DNA of 64,000 bases from Gigantopelta aegis (GCF_016097555.1 NC_054707.1:84179621-84243620), one strand, 5' to 3'. Counted from the stretch's first letter, positions 1-12,424 are shown. The notes: a model not told the origin generated them from the letters alone. Program-made: numbers and translations.

Positions 1-1160
1 TAAAATTAACTTTAGTGGAATGTGTTTACTATTAACAATTAGAATTATAGTTAAATATTCACGCGGATTTCCAGTGATGTTTAATTCTCGACATGTATCT
101 ATTTAAAATTTATTAAATTATGCCTCCCCTTCCCCCTAAAAAACCCAACTCGCAGACCTTTATCACAGCTCTATTTTCCCCTTGTCGTTTCATTAAAAAA
201 AAAGACAGTCGTACAACTACTTATCAATGTTACATGTCTATTCACAAATTATTTATTCACTTATTTATTATGTTATTTTATTTTATTTTATTTTTGACTA
301 TCATTTATATCAAATACATATGTAACAGGGTCCAAGTATTGATAACCACAACACGTCTCGTTTGGAAAACCTTTTACTTGTGTGGGAAAATCGTGTGTCG
401 TTGACAAACACCCTGCCAGATTAAAAGTACACAATATATAATAACAGTTCGTTGTAAGTTGATTATACAAATATTTAGCAAATCTTCAATTCATGATAAT
501 AAAAACAAATCATCAATCATAAAAATATTACAAACAAATAGTCAACTGCTTCGTTAAACATTTGCTGGATATTGCCCGCTTCCGAGTTCCGATTATCTAC
601 AGGAGTCCAGGAGTTGTTTTATTCAATCCATTATTGTTAGAGAAATCAACGCATTGGACCCATTTTCCATAATTTATTGGAATTAGTATGAAGCAATGAA
701 CAGAATATAACTATTTTCAGCCATAATATCAAAATATGCATAACACAACAACAGAATTCTTCCATTATGCAATGTTCTCAATTTTTCAAATGTAAAAGTG
801 TCAACTAAAATAATGTAACGGTGCAAGAGTAGGTGGCGAATCTGAGACGTTAATATTATATTTTTCCTTGCTAAGAACTAGTTTCAGCCATATTAAATAT
901 CAAAAGCACAAGTCAGCACAACATAAAATTATTTTTTCAATTTACTCAATGTTTTCAAGTTTAAAAAAAAAAGGTTTCTATAAAAAAAAAAGAAAAAAAA
1001 AAGGTTTCTATAAAAAAATAATGAAACAAGAAGCCGCAAATCTTGGACATTAATAGTTTCAGCAATATTAAATAACAAAAACTGTTTTCAACGCGAAACG
1101 TTTCAGTTAAGTCGATCAAACTGGGGTAGAGCAGGCCGAGTCTCGGCGACATCAACAGTT
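1..1160. other. AT-rich flank, no gene recognised
   Basis: This stretch is AT-rich, with homopolymer runs and only short open frames of biased composition (Lys, Phe, Ile), so I see no supportable gene. A phrase beginning TTTCAGCCATA(A/T) followed by ATATCAAAA recurs loosely near 715-735, 882-905 and 1048-1080, which suggests an old degenerate duplication. The part next to 1160 is probably the 3' flank of the hAT transposon transcribed from the other strand. I could not find its terminal inverted repeat. Confidence 0.5.
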
Positions 1161-3093
1161 TCATTTGACTGGCTCCTGTTTCACAAGGGCGGTGGCGGCA
1201 GACTCTTGAACAGCTTTTTCTTGTTGGACATTTTTATCGCGGATGCTCTTATTCAGAAATATAAGCTTGTCGACCGAATCTGAATCGAGAGAAGCACGCA
1301 GTTTTGTAACAGTTCCGCCTGCAACTGAGAAAACACGTTCTGAGGGGACGGACGTGGCGGGCACAGACAGAACATGTCTCGCAAGTACAGCTAGTGTTGG
1401 ATACACCGTTTTATTCAGTCTCCACCAATCAAACGGATTCTTGTTTGTGCCGATTGGCTTCACGGTCATGTAAAGAGCCAACTCCTCACTACTTGACGTG
1501 GGAACAATGATCTCACACTCTTCTGTGTTAAAATAAGGCCCGAGCAGGAATGACACTTCATCTTGCGACATTTTAGCATATTTCAAACAGGGCTCAATTC
1601 CATCAGCATCTGCAGAAACCGTAGGCGAAGCGCTCGTGGATGCATCTATTTGGGAGGGGTTGTTTTGATAATCATTGGGAATTTGCAGTGCATTCACACC
1701 GGACAGAACATTAGCTTTCACAGTTTCTCTTTGCTCATCAGATAGAAATGGCAGATTTTTGTATCTTGGGTCAAGGAAAGTAGCAAGCATAGTAAGGCTG
1801 CTCAGTATCTTGTCGTCGTTGAGACTGTAACGTCTGTGAATGTCTGCGAGTAACTTTTCTTTGAAAGTCGCCACACTGACACAGTCAGTGTCTTTTACCA
1901 GAAGATGGTGGTTTTTCAAGCTATAGAGGATAGGATCGAGTCCACTAATGGTCGGATACTCTTCTGAGCACATGATCCGTGTGGCCATATAGAGTGGCTT
2001 CAGTACAGGTATCATCCCCTCTATGATGGTCCAGTGACTGTCGGTCAGATCGAGTATTCGGGCATCACCTGGACTTTTCATGTTGTGTACGACAGCATAG
2101 ACAGATAGACGTTGTTCAATCAGTCGTTCAAACATGTCAAATGTCGAGTTCCAACGCGTTGGACAGTCTAATACCAGTGAATGTTCTGTTAAGTGCATTT
2201 GTTTTTGGCGGACTTTCAATTCGTTGTTAGCGACAACTGATCGGCGAAAGTATGATACAAGCTTTCTACCAGCGACGATGGTACCTGAAATTGATGGTAT
2301 GTCATCGAATGCGCCTCTAATTGACAGCTGGAGGGTGTGTCCAAAACACCTTATGTGCATAATTCCACCCATGTGCTCCATACATGCAACCATGTTAGAC
2401 GCATTGTCAGAGACCAGAGCAGTTACTCCCTCTTTCTCAATACCAAACTCACTGATAACAACTTTTAGATCTTGAGCTATGTTCATCCCTGTGTGTCGTT
2501 CTGTTGTTTGACGTGTTTCTAGTACGCAATTGTGATAGTAAAATTCGTCATCAACAAAATGAGCAGTAACAGTGACGTATCCCTCGACAGCACAGCTTGT
2601 CCAGTGGTCACACGTAAGTGCCACCCCGATCTGTTTGTTTAACAAGCGAACCAGTTCTTCTTTCATTTCATCATAACTGATAATATATGTATTTAGCAAT
2701 GGTGGTTTTTCCTGGAACTTTAAATGCTGGGTTTAACGTATTGCAAAAGTTTTTGAAACCAACCTCTTCAACAATACTCATAGGGCGAAGGTCACGAGCG
2801 CACATACACGCCAATGCCTCGGCGCATCGTTGCCAGTGTTCTTTTGACATGCTGGTAGCACGTTGGCTGAACGCAGTTATTAGCTTTTGAGAATGGGCGT
2901 TGCCGTTCTTGTCATTATTGTCAATGTTAATTAGGGACTTAGGCTTGAACTTTAAATGATTCGCCATAGTTCCCGTACTACCCCCTGAGTACGACGTTGT
3001 CGCTGCACACAGCGAACACTTAGCGCCTGTTTTACCCCCCTGTTCTACAACAGAAAAGAATTTCCATACCGGCGATCTTTTCTTGCCCTCCAT
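1161..3093 (-). pseudogene. hAT-family (ZBED/Ac-like) transposase, one frameshift
   Basis: This encodes a cut-and-paste transposase of the hAT superfamily in two overlapping frames on the minus strand. The N-terminal part (3093 to 2671, 140 codons) carries a BED-type zinc finger: Trp10, Cys26 and Cys29 and His46 are present, but the usual second His/Cys ligand after His46 is replaced (Lys-Phe-Lys-Pro follows). The C-terminal part (from about 2699 to 1161, about 510 codons) has the RNase-H-like core with CDHWT (first catalytic Asp), SDNASNM (second Asp) and PSERVFS (Glu), followed by the hAT C-terminal dimerisation region with FDWWRLN. The two frames overlap near 2671-2699, where a YxLYDEMK-type junction would be expected, so one small indel seems to split an otherwise full-length protein of about 650 residues. 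A CRE palindrome (3121-3128) sits just upstream of the start. It is a recently decayed element or a domesticated relative with a sequencing indel; decay is more likely. Confidence 0.85.
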
Positions 3094-3120
3094 TTTGAAT
3101 AAGGTCTATGGGATAGTGGA

Positions 3121-3128
3121 TGACGTCA
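3121..3128. promoter_or_regulatory. CRE palindrome TGACGTCA upstream of the hAT transposase
   Basis: A perfect 8-bp CREB/ATF site lies 28 bp upstream of the minus-strand transposase ATG at 3093. Its position fits a promoter element, but function is inferred from the motif and spacing only. Confidence 0.35.
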
Positions 3129-3190
3129 CGACTCACATTCATCGCTACGTCATAATTCGTTTAAACGGATACCATTTTTGTAAACGTTTA

Positions 3191-5011
3191 GGTCTCACTA
3201 CACAGATCACTTCCGGGTGAGAGTTCATTCATCACGGTCCACTATAGTTCCTAATTGTGACACATGTTATGGTTCACATATTCACTTCTAGGAAATGGTG
3301 AAGAATTAAAACAATATGTATGTTTAATGGTAAGCCTTCTGGCTGTATTTTGCCCATGTTATTTTGTAATATTGTGCATCGACCTTTTGGGACATGGGTA
3401 TATAGCGCACGTGACAGCCGGAGTGAATCGATTAATGAACCACCTGTTCGGACCGGTACTACAGCCAGATGCGGTCATATAGCAAAAAACTGAGACGGAA
3501 ATGTTCTCAATTTTGCAGTGAAAATAAATGCTTATATAATGTATGTTCGCAATGGTGTATGTTGTTGGTGCCAACGAGAACCCGTTCTATGGGCAATCTT
3601 CACTTGAAGTTGGGCAGTTTAACATGGGTTTCAATGGCAGATGACATCTGTGTAGTGAGACCATAATGTAAAACATGAAATTACTGTTTATCCCAAAATA
3701 TATAACTTTAGCAAGCCAAAATGAAAATGTACAAGTGTAGCATCCTTATAAAAGGTAACTACATCGATGTTGATTTCAGCCAAGTGTATGGGGGCCCTGT
3801 TTGGGTAAATATTGCAAACATGTCAATTTTATTTATTTTTATTATTTTTATTTTTATTTTATTTTTATTTTTTAGGGGTGTGTTTGTCAAAATGTATATT
3901 CTAGTGTTCTTACATGTAATAAATAAATTAATCTGAGTGTCTAACACTGAGTTTCTCATTGTAAAAGGTCAAAATTCAAGATCACAAGGTCAATATCCAA
4001 ATTCACCCTAATTTCTGTGATTTTGTGCATAATGATTTTTTTCAGATGTACAGTCATAATGACAAACAGTTTTGATGGTATTGTGAATATATAACATAGT
4101 TTTCTACTATGAAAGTAGAATTTGTGTCTGCCATTAACAATATGTGGATCTTCATGCTGAAATATACCGAAAAAACCAGGATTTCAACACTTCATTATGA
4201 AACAATTGTTGCCCATAGCAACAATTGATGGAAACTAATATTTTTAATGAACCAACTAGATAATTATCTTCTTTGTATGTTCCCCATATCAGAACTACCA
4301 ACAAGGTCATACATTACCATATAGTGGCTGCTTGTTTGATGGCCATCTATTGTGTGGATGACCAAGGAGTAACAATGTGATATGAAGTTTTATTGGATGG
4401 TATGGTACATCTATCTTTTGGCGTATTGGTTAGAGTTGATAAGTTACACGGCTCTAGTATAGCTTTTCATGGTGTAAATGACCCAAATTATCAAACTGAC
4501 TTCAAACCAAGTTTGACAGAATTGGTCACTAGACTTTAAGGTCTCACTACACAGATCACTTCCGGGTGAGAGTTCATTCATCACGGTCCACTATAGTTCC
4601 TAATTGTGACACATGTTATGGTTCACATATTCACTTCTAGGAAATGGTGAAGAATTAAAACAATATGTATGTTTAATGGTAAGCCTTCTGGCTGTATTTT
4701 GCCCATGTTATTTTGTAATATTGTGCATCGACCTTTTGGGACATGGGTATATAGCGCACGTGACAGCCGGAGTGAATCGATTAATGAACCACCTGTTCGG
4801 ACCGGTACTACAGCCAGATGCGGTCATATAGCAAAAAACTGAGACGGAAATGTTCTCAATTTTGCAGTGAAAATAAATGCTTATATAATGTATGTTCGCA
4901 ATGGTGTATGTTGTTGGTGCCAACGAGAACCCGTTCTATGGGCAATCTTCACTTGAAGTTGGGCAGTTTAACATGGGTTTCAATGGCAGATGACATCTGT
5001 GTAGTGAGACC
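3191..5011. mobile_element. Composite element A: two 472-bp TIR-bounded repeats around an 877-bp core
   Basis: The structure is unit M1 (3191-3662), core (3663-4539), unit M2 (4540-5011). Each M begins GGTCTCACTACACAGAT and ends with the exact reverse complement, a 17-bp perfect TIR. M1 and M2 look identical, which indicates recent homogenisation or recent origin. The whole is preceded by TTA (3188-3190) and followed by TTA (5012-5014), as expected of a 3-bp target duplication. TTA and TAA duplications are typical of PIF/Harbinger and some CMC and Zator elements; the superfamily is not proven. No transposase is encoded, so it would be mobilised in trans. The core has an ATTTT-rich tract near 3830-3870 and a 25-bp palindrome at 4203-4227 centred on GTTGCCCATAGCAAC. 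Confidence 0.75.
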
Positions 5012-5014
5012 TTA

Positions 5015-8000
5015 GGTCTCACTACACAGATCACTTCCGGGTGACAGTTCATTCATCACGGTCCACTATAGTTCCTAACTGGGACACATGTTATGGGTCA
5101 CATATTCACTTCTAGCAAATGGTGAAGAATTAAAACAATATGTATGTTTAATGGTAAGCCTTCTGGCTGTATTTTGCCCATGTTATTTTGTAATATTGTG
5201 CATCGACCTTTTGGGACATGGGTATATAGCGCAAGTGACAGCCGGAGTGAATCGGTTAATGAACCACCTATTCGGACCGGTACTACAGCCAGATGCGGTC
5301 ATATAGCAAAAAACTGAGACGGAAATGTTCTCAATTTTGGAGTGAAAATAAATGCTTATATAATGTATGTTTGCAATGGTGTATGTTGTTAGTGCCAACG
5401 AGAACCCGTTCTATGGGCAATCTTCACTTGAAGTTGGGCAGTTTAACATGGGTTTCAATGGCAGATGACATCTGTGTAGTGAGACCATAATGTAAAACAT
5501 GAAATTACTGTCTATCCCAAAATATATAAGTTTAGCAAGCCAAAATGAAAATGTACTAGTGTAGCATCCTTATAAAAGGTAATTACATCGATGTGGATTT
5601 CAGCCAAGTGTATGGGGGCCCTATTTGGGTAAATATTGCAAACGTCATTTTATCTATTTTTATTATTTTTTTTTTCTTTTCTTTTTATTTTTTTAGGGGT
5701 GTGTGTGTCAAAATGTATATTCTAGTATACTTACATGTAATAAATAAATTGATCTGAGTGTTTAACACTGAGTTTCTCATTGTAAAAGGTCAAAATTCAA
5801 GGTCACAAGGTCAATATCCAAATTCACCCTAATTTCTGTGATTTTGTGCATAATGCATTTTTTCGAATGTACAGTCATAATGACACACAGTTTTGATGGT
5901 ATTGTGAATATATAACATAGTATTCTACTATGAAAGTAGAATTTGTATCTGCCATTAATAATATGTGGATCTTCATGCTGAAATATACAGAAAAAAACAG
6001 GATTTCAACACTTCATTATGAAACAATTGTTGCCCATAGCAACAATTGATGGAAACTAATATTTTTAATGAACTAACTAGATAATTAGCTTCTTGGTATG
6101 TTCCCCATATCAGAACTACCAACAAGGTCATACATTACCATATAGTGGCTGCTTGTTTGATGACCATCTATTGTGTGGATGACCAAGGAGTAACAATGTG
6201 ATATGAAGTTTTATTGCATGGTATGGTGCATCTATCTTTTGGTGTATTGGTTAGAGTTTATAAGTTACATGGCTCTAGTATAGCTTTTCATGGTGTAAAT
6301 GACCCAAATTATCAAACTGACTTCAAACCAAGTTTGACAAAATCGGTCACTAGACTTTAAGGTCTCACTACACAGATCACTTCCGGGTGACAGTTCATTC
6401 ATCACGGTCCACTATAGTTCCTAACTGGGACACATGTTATGGGTCACATATTCACTTCTAGCAAATGGTGAAGAATTAAAACAATATGTATGTTTAATGG
6501 TAAGCCTTCTGGCTGTATTTTGCCCATGTTATTTTGTAATATTGTGCATCGACCTTTTGGGACATGGGTATATAGCGCAAGTGACAGCCGGAGTGAATCG
6601 GTTAATGAACCACCTATTCGGACCGGTACTACAGCCAGATGCGGTCATATAGCAAAAAACTGAGACGGAAATGTTCTCAATTTTGGAGTGAAAATAAATG
6701 CTTATATAATGTATGTTTGCAATGGTGTATGTTGTTAGTGCCAACGAGAACCCGTTCTATGGGCAATCTTCACTTGAAGTTGGGCAGTTTAACATGGGTT
6801 TCAATGGCAGATGACATCTGTGTAGTGAGACCATAATGTAAAACATGAAATTACTGTCTATCCCAAAATATATAAGTTTAGCAAGCCAAAATGAAAATGT
6901 ACTAGTGTAGCATCCTTATAAAAGGTAATTACATCGATGTGGATTTCAGCCAAGTGTATGGGGGCCCTATTTGGGTAAATATTGCAAACGTCAATTTTAT
7001 CTATTTTTATTATTTTTTTTTTCTTTTCTTTTTATTTTTTTAGGGGTGTGTGTGTCAAAATGTATATTCTAGTATACTTACATGTAATAAATAAATTGAT
7101 CTGAGTGTTTAACACTGAGTTTCTCATTGTAAAAGGTCAAAATTCAAGGTCACAAGGTCAATATCCAAATTCACCCTAATTTCTGTGATTTTGTGCATAA
7201 TGCATTTTTTTTTCGAATGTACAGTCATAATGACACACAGTTTTGATGGTATTGTGAATATATAACATAGTATTCTACTATGAAAGTAGAATTTGTATCT
7301 GCCATTAATAATATGTGGATCTTCATGCTGAAATATACAGAAAAAAACAGGATTTCAACACTTCATTATGAAACAATTGTTGCCCATAGCAACAATTGAT
7401 GGAAACTAATATTTTTAATGAACTAACTAGATAATTAGCTTCTTGGTATGTTCCCCATATCAGAACTACCAACAAGGTCATACATTACCATATAGTGGCT
7501 GCTTGTTTGATGACCATCTATTGTGTGGATGACCAAGGAGTAACAATGTGATATGAAGTTTTATTGCATGGTATGGTGCATCTATCTTTTGGTGTATTGG
7601 TTAGAGTTTATAAGTTACATGGCTCTAGTATAGCTTTTCATGGTGTAAATGACCCAAATTATCAAACTGACTTCAAACCAAGTTTGACAAAATCGGTCAC
7701 TAGACTTTAAGGTCTCACTACACAGATCACTTCCGGGTGACAGTTCATTCATCACGGTCCACTATAGTTCCTAACTGGGACACATGTTATGGGTCACATA
7801 TTCACTTCTAGCAAATGGTGAAGAATTAAAACAATATGTATGTTTAATGGTAAGCCTTCTGGCTGTATTTTGCCCATGTTATTTTGTAATATTGTGCATC
7901 GACCTTTTGGGACATGGGTATATAGCGCAAGTGACAGCCGGAGTGAATCGGTTAATGAACCACCTATTCGGACCGGTACTACAGCCAGATGCGGTCATAT

Positions 8001-8182
8001 AGCAAAAAACTGAGACGGAAATGTTCTCAATTTTGGAGTGAAAATAAATGCTTATATAATGTATGTTTGCAATGGTGTATGTTGTTAGTGCCAACGAGAA
8101 CCCGTTCTATGGGCAATCTTCACTTGAAGTTGGGCAGTTTAACATGGGTTTCAATGGCAGATGACATCTGTGTAGTGAGACC
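5015..8182. mobile_element. Composite element B: M-core-M-core-M
   Basis: Units M3 (5015-5486), M4 (6361-6832) and M5 (7711-8182) are 472 bp each and appear identical to one another, but differ from M1/M2 by the same substitutions (for example GGGTCACAT for GGTTCACAT near the first ATG). Cores at 5487-6360 and 6833-7710 separate them and are also nearly identical, differing mainly in T-tract length. TTA flanks the block on both sides (5012-5014 and 8183-8185). The extra core+M looks like unequal recombination between the terminal direct repeats of a simple M-core-M element. No coding capacity is recognised. Confidence 0.72.
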
Positions 8183-8185
8183 TTA

Positions 8186-9953
8186 GGTCTCACTACACAG
8201 ATCACTTCCGGGTGAGAGTTGATTGGTCACGGTTGTTTGATCACGGTCAACTATAGTTCCTAATTGTGACACATGTTATGGTTCACATATTCACTTCTAG
8301 GAAATGGTGAAGAATTAAAACAACATGTATGTTTAATGGTAAGCCTTCTGGCTGTATTTTGCCCATGTTATTTTGTAATATTGTGCATCGACCTTTTGGG
8401 ACATGGGTATATAGCACAAGTGACAGCCGGAGTGAATCGGTTAATGAACCACCTGTTCGGACCGGTACTACAGCCAGATGCGGTCATATAGCAAAAAACA
8501 GACGGAAATGTTCTCAATTTTGGAGTGAAAATAAATGCTAATATAATGTATGTTCGCAATGTTGTTAGTGCCAACGAGAACCCGTTCTATGGGCAATCTT
8601 CGCTTGAAGTTGGGCAGTTTAACATGGGTTTCAATGGCAGATGACATCTGTGTAATGAGACCATAATGTAAAACATGAAATTACTGTTTATCCCAAAATA
8701 TATAAGTTTAGCAAGCCAAAATGAAAATGTACTAGTGTAGCATCCTTATAAAAGGTAATTACATCGATGTGGATTTCAGCCAAGTGAATGGGGGCCCTAT
8801 TTGGGTAAATATTGCAAACATGACAATTTTATTTATTTTTATTTTTATTTTTATTTTTTAGGGGTGTGTGTGTCAAAATGTATATTATAGTGTTCCTACA
8901 TATAATAAATAAATTGATCTGAGTGTCTAACACTGAGTTTCTCATTGTAAAAGGTCAAAATTCAAGGTCACAAGGTCAATATCCAAATTCACCCTAATTT
9001 CTGTGATTTTGTGCATAATGAATTTTTTCGAATGTACAGTCATAGTGACAAACAGTTTTGATGGTATTGTGAATATATAACACAGTATTCTACTGTGAAA
9101 GTAGAATTTGTATCTGCCATTAATAATATGTGGATCTTCATGCTGAAATATAGAGAGAAAAACAGGATTTCAACACTTCATTATGAAACAATTGTTGCCC
9201 ATAGCAACAATTGATGGAAACTAATATTTTTAATGAACTAACTAGATAATTAGCTTCTTTGTATGTTCCCCATATCAGAACTACCAGCAAGGTCATACAT
9301 TACCATATAGTGGCTGCTTGTTTGATGACCATCTATTGTGTGAATGACCAAGGAGTAGCAATGTGATATGAAGTTTTATTGGATGGTATGGTGCATCTAT
9401 CTTTTGGTGTATTGGTTAGAGTTCATAAGTTACACGGCTCTAGTATAGCTTTTCATGGTGTAAATGACCCAAATTATCAAACTGACTTCAAACCAAGTTT
9501 GACAAAATCGGTCACTAGACTTTAAGGTCTTACTACACAGATCACTTCCGGGTGAGAGTTGATTGATCACGGTCCACTATAGTTCCAAATTGTGACACAT
9601 GTTATGGTTCACATATTCACTTCTAGGAAATGGTGAAGAATTAAAACAATATGTATTTTACCCATGTTATTTTGTAATATTGTGTATCGACCTTTTGGGA
9701 CATGGGTATATAGCGCAAGTGACAGCTGGAGTGAATCGGTTAATGAACCAACTGTTCGGACCGGTACTACTGCCAGATGCGGTCATATAGCAAAAAACTG
9801 AGACGGAAATGTTCTCAATTTTGGAGTGAAAATAAATGCTTATATAATGTATGTTCGCAATGGTGTATGTTGTTAGTGCCAACGAGAACCCGTTCTATGG
9901 GCAATCCTCGCTTGAAGTTGGGCAGTTTAACATGGGTTTCAATGGCAGATGAC
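8186..9953. mobile_element. Composite element C: M-core-truncated M
   Basis: Unit M6 (8186-8662, 477 bp) is followed by a core (8663-9525) and unit M7 (9526-9953). M7 has lost its last part: homology stops at the GATGAC before the right TIR, and unrelated sequence begins at 9954. M6 and M7 are more divergent from each other (insertion near 8223, internal deletion in M7 near 9655, left TIR of M7 reads GGTCTTACTAC) than the copies inside A or B, so this is the oldest of the three. It is preceded by TTA at 8183-8185. Confidence 0.68.
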
Positions 9954-10139
9954 CTAAGAGAACTATTAAAATAAATACTAGATGGCAGACAACTATATCT
10001 GACAAATACCTAAAACATAATATTAAAAATAGCAAACTATATACACTTAATATTACTAAAATATCATCTGCCACACATACAACTTCACTTGAAATAATAT
10101 CTGATATTTACGAAGTTTTAAAAGATATATGAGCTGTCA
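9954..10139 (+). other. Open segment of unknown origin at the truncation point
   Basis: From about 9956 to 10132 one + frame is open without an ATG and reads like a protein fragment with balanced composition (it includes TRWQTTISDKYLKH and ends EVLKDI before a stop). I do not recognise the family. It starts exactly where composite element C is broken, so it may be the edge of another mobile element. Confidence that it is genuinely coding is low. Confidence 0.2.
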
Positions 10140-11424
10140 CACGCGAAAACCTATAACTTATTAGTATGACGTCAGAAACCGAGTTAATGAGGCTCAAAGT
10201 TTGACGTCACATGTAAACGCGGAAGTAAAAGTTGACATGCTGTTTGCGTTGTTTGTTTTGAAGAATTTAGAAGATAATTTCTTTTTTACATGAAGATAAT
10301 TTTGAAGTAAACTGTTACAAATATCTGTATGTACAATAGTGTTTGATTACTATTTTGTATGTACAGTAGTGTTTGGTTACTATTTTGTATTTTGTACCTG
10401 AGAACATTGGTCGAGATCGTTAGCAATACCATCAGTACTTTGATACACATTTACAAGCATAGGGTGAAGTCCTATATATCGATATGGTATGCAAGTATCA
10501 CACGTGTTCATAACCTACATGATTATACATAACAAAGTTCAGCAACTATTCCAGAGTGGTAGACCCATGCAACCCGATACGATCCTAATTTGATGTTTGG
10601 TCCAACTTATAAATATTGTATACAATTTCAGGCCCGTAGCCCAGTTAAAAGTAATCTATCAAGATAAACCTTGGTTTATTTTCCTTTAAAATAGCTTAAA
10701 ATATTAATACGTCTGATACAAATTCCCGAAAGCTGATTTTAATAGATGTTCTATGAAACGCGGCGCTTCTAATGATACCAAAATAAACACACCCAGACCA
10801 AGGTACTTGTAATTGTCACCGATAATATGGCACAAAGCAAGCATGACAGCAAATCGATTCATTAATAATAGTAATTTTTAGAATGTCAACAATTTAAATG
10901 CAACGAGCAACTTATACACATGTATACATGTATGCAGATATCATTTTAATTATTTATTTGCTTGTTTGTTCTTTTCTTTCGTTCTTTATTTCTTCATTTA
11001 TAGATTTAAAAAAAAGAAAGTATTTTAATTTGTGGATGGTATTAAATGGTATACGTTCTACAAACAATAAAAAAATAAGAAGTAATAGTGATCAGACAGT
11101 TTGCAATTACTAATTATGGCTTATTTCAATAATATAACAAAATATATATGTTATGTATTGATACAATAATTATACCTATGGTTATGGGTACCTTTTCGTC
11201 AATAATCCAAATTTAAGAATAATAAATCTGGTTTTGGAAACTGATTCCGTCCCTGCAGTATACATACGTTTATAAATGTTTGAAATAATTTAATAATCCA
11301 AAATTATCCAGTCTTTCAGTGAATGAAATCGGTATGGTTGTAAAATAAAGTGCATAACTTCATGGTAGTAACATCATTTCATTATTTGTGTAGATTTGTG
11401 TAAATGTATTTGATTACTTTCAAT
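10140..11424. other. Non-coding stretch with two close CRE palindromes
   Basis: No gene is supported here. Two perfect TGACGTCA sites lie at 10167-10174 and 10202-10209, followed by a modestly GC-richer segment to about 10250. A near-duplicate phrase (TACTATTTTGTATGTACA, then ACTATTTTGTATTTTG) lies at 10350-10396. The rest is AT-rich with short frames only. Confidence 0.4.
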
Positions 11425-11508
11425 TATCTTGTAATCGTAATCGTAATCGTGACATTCTAAAGTAATCGTAATCGTAATCGATTACTTTTGTCAAGTAATC
11501 GCCCCATC

Positions 11509-11512
<4 letters not shown>
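11425..11512. repeat. TAATCG repeats ending in a hAT-like terminus
   Basis: Short tandem TAATCG blocks are followed by GATTACTT and an end that reads CGCCCCATCTCT immediately before an AT microsatellite. The reverse complement begins AGAGATGGGGCG, a form often seen at ends of hAT elements. No matching opposite end was found, so this may be a solo or truncated terminus. Confidence 0.4.

Positions 11513-11562
<50 letters not shown>
11512..11562. repeat. (TA)n microsatellite
   Basis: A pure AT dinucleotide run of about 50 bp. Confidence 0.95.
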
Positions 11563-11566
<4 letters not shown>

Positions 11567-11604
11567 CCCCTTGCCAAACAATGATATGACGCGGTTACAC
11601 TCGA

Positions 11605-12006
11605 CCGGCCTCAGTGGCGCAGTGGTTAAGCCATCGGACTACAGGCTGGTAGGTACTGGGTTCGGATCCCAGTCGAGGCATGGGATTTTTAATCCAAATA
11701 CCGACTCCAAACCCTGAGTGAGTGCTCCGCAAGGCTTAATGGGTAGGTGTAAACCACTTGCACCGACCAGTGATCCATAACTGGTTCAACAAAGGCCATG
11801 GTTTGTGCTATCCTGCCTGTGGGAAGCGCAAATAAAAGATCCCTTGCTGCCTGTCGAAAAAAGAGTAGCCTATGTGGCGACAGCGGGTTTCCTCTTCAAA
11901 AACAGTGTCAAAATGACCATATGTTTGACGTCCAATAGCCGATGATAAGATAAAAAATCAATGTGCTCTAGTGGCGTCGTTAAATAAAACAAACTTCTTC
12001 TTCTTC
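11605..12006 (+). mobile_element. Full-length tRNA-derived SINE with 12-bp target duplication
   Basis: The head has RNA polymerase III promoter boxes: an A-box-like TGGCGCAGTGGTTAAGC and a B-box-like GGGTTCGGATCCC. A conserved body (AACTGGTTCAACAAAGGCCATG, then GCGCAAATAAAAGATCCC) and a 3' end with GTTAAATAAAACAAA plus a CTT-rich tail follow. The insertion is flanked by the direct repeat GGTTACACTCGA at 11593-11604 and 12007-12018. It is about 402 bp, complete, and would be retrotransposed in trans by LINE machinery. Related copies lie at 31288, 17518, 29900 and 33190. Confidence 0.88.
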
Positions 12007-12094
12007 GGTTACACTCGAGAATAATACACGAACTTTTGTTGCGAAATATACGTTAACAAGTTGAATTAAGTTGTGGTATGCATGTAAAATGGCC

Positions 12095-12290
12095 TGGTCA
12101 CAGAGCCACGACAAGAAACCGTTTGTTTTCAGTCGTACCAATGTATTTATAATAAATGATACATGGCAAACTTCTCACATCCCACAAACAGGATAGCATA
12201 CACGACGTCCTTGGATGGATCATTGGTTGGGAAGGGAAATAATCAAACGGGCCCACTGAGGAGGATCGAACCTTCAGCAAATGAAACCTC
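12095..12290 (-). mobile_element. Degenerate SINE fragment, reverse orientation
   Basis: Read on the minus strand, this matches the SINE middle region: a GGATCGAACC-like head, a GGATGG-like segment, TATCCTGTTTGTGGGATG and a body that then diverges. No clean target duplication was found. Confidence 0.55.
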
Positions 12291-12424
12291 AGACGGATGT
12301 TCTTGCTACATTATCCCGGTCATTTGGGGACAAGGACTTTTATATGTAAACTCCGATTTTTTTTTCATTTGAGCGGAACTCTCAATCCTGCATTGGGGGG
12401 ATCGTCCGATTCCAATTTATTTCC

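Noticed and set aside
3264-9974. Repeated 65-72 codon frames on both strands in every 472-bp unit
   Set aside because: They are identical because the units are recent copies, overlap each other on both strands and have no recognisable domain. They are not evidence for genes.
11605-11690. A tRNA gene
   Set aside because: A- and B-box-like sequences are present, but the segment is the head of a 402-bp SINE with target duplications and a non-tRNA body.
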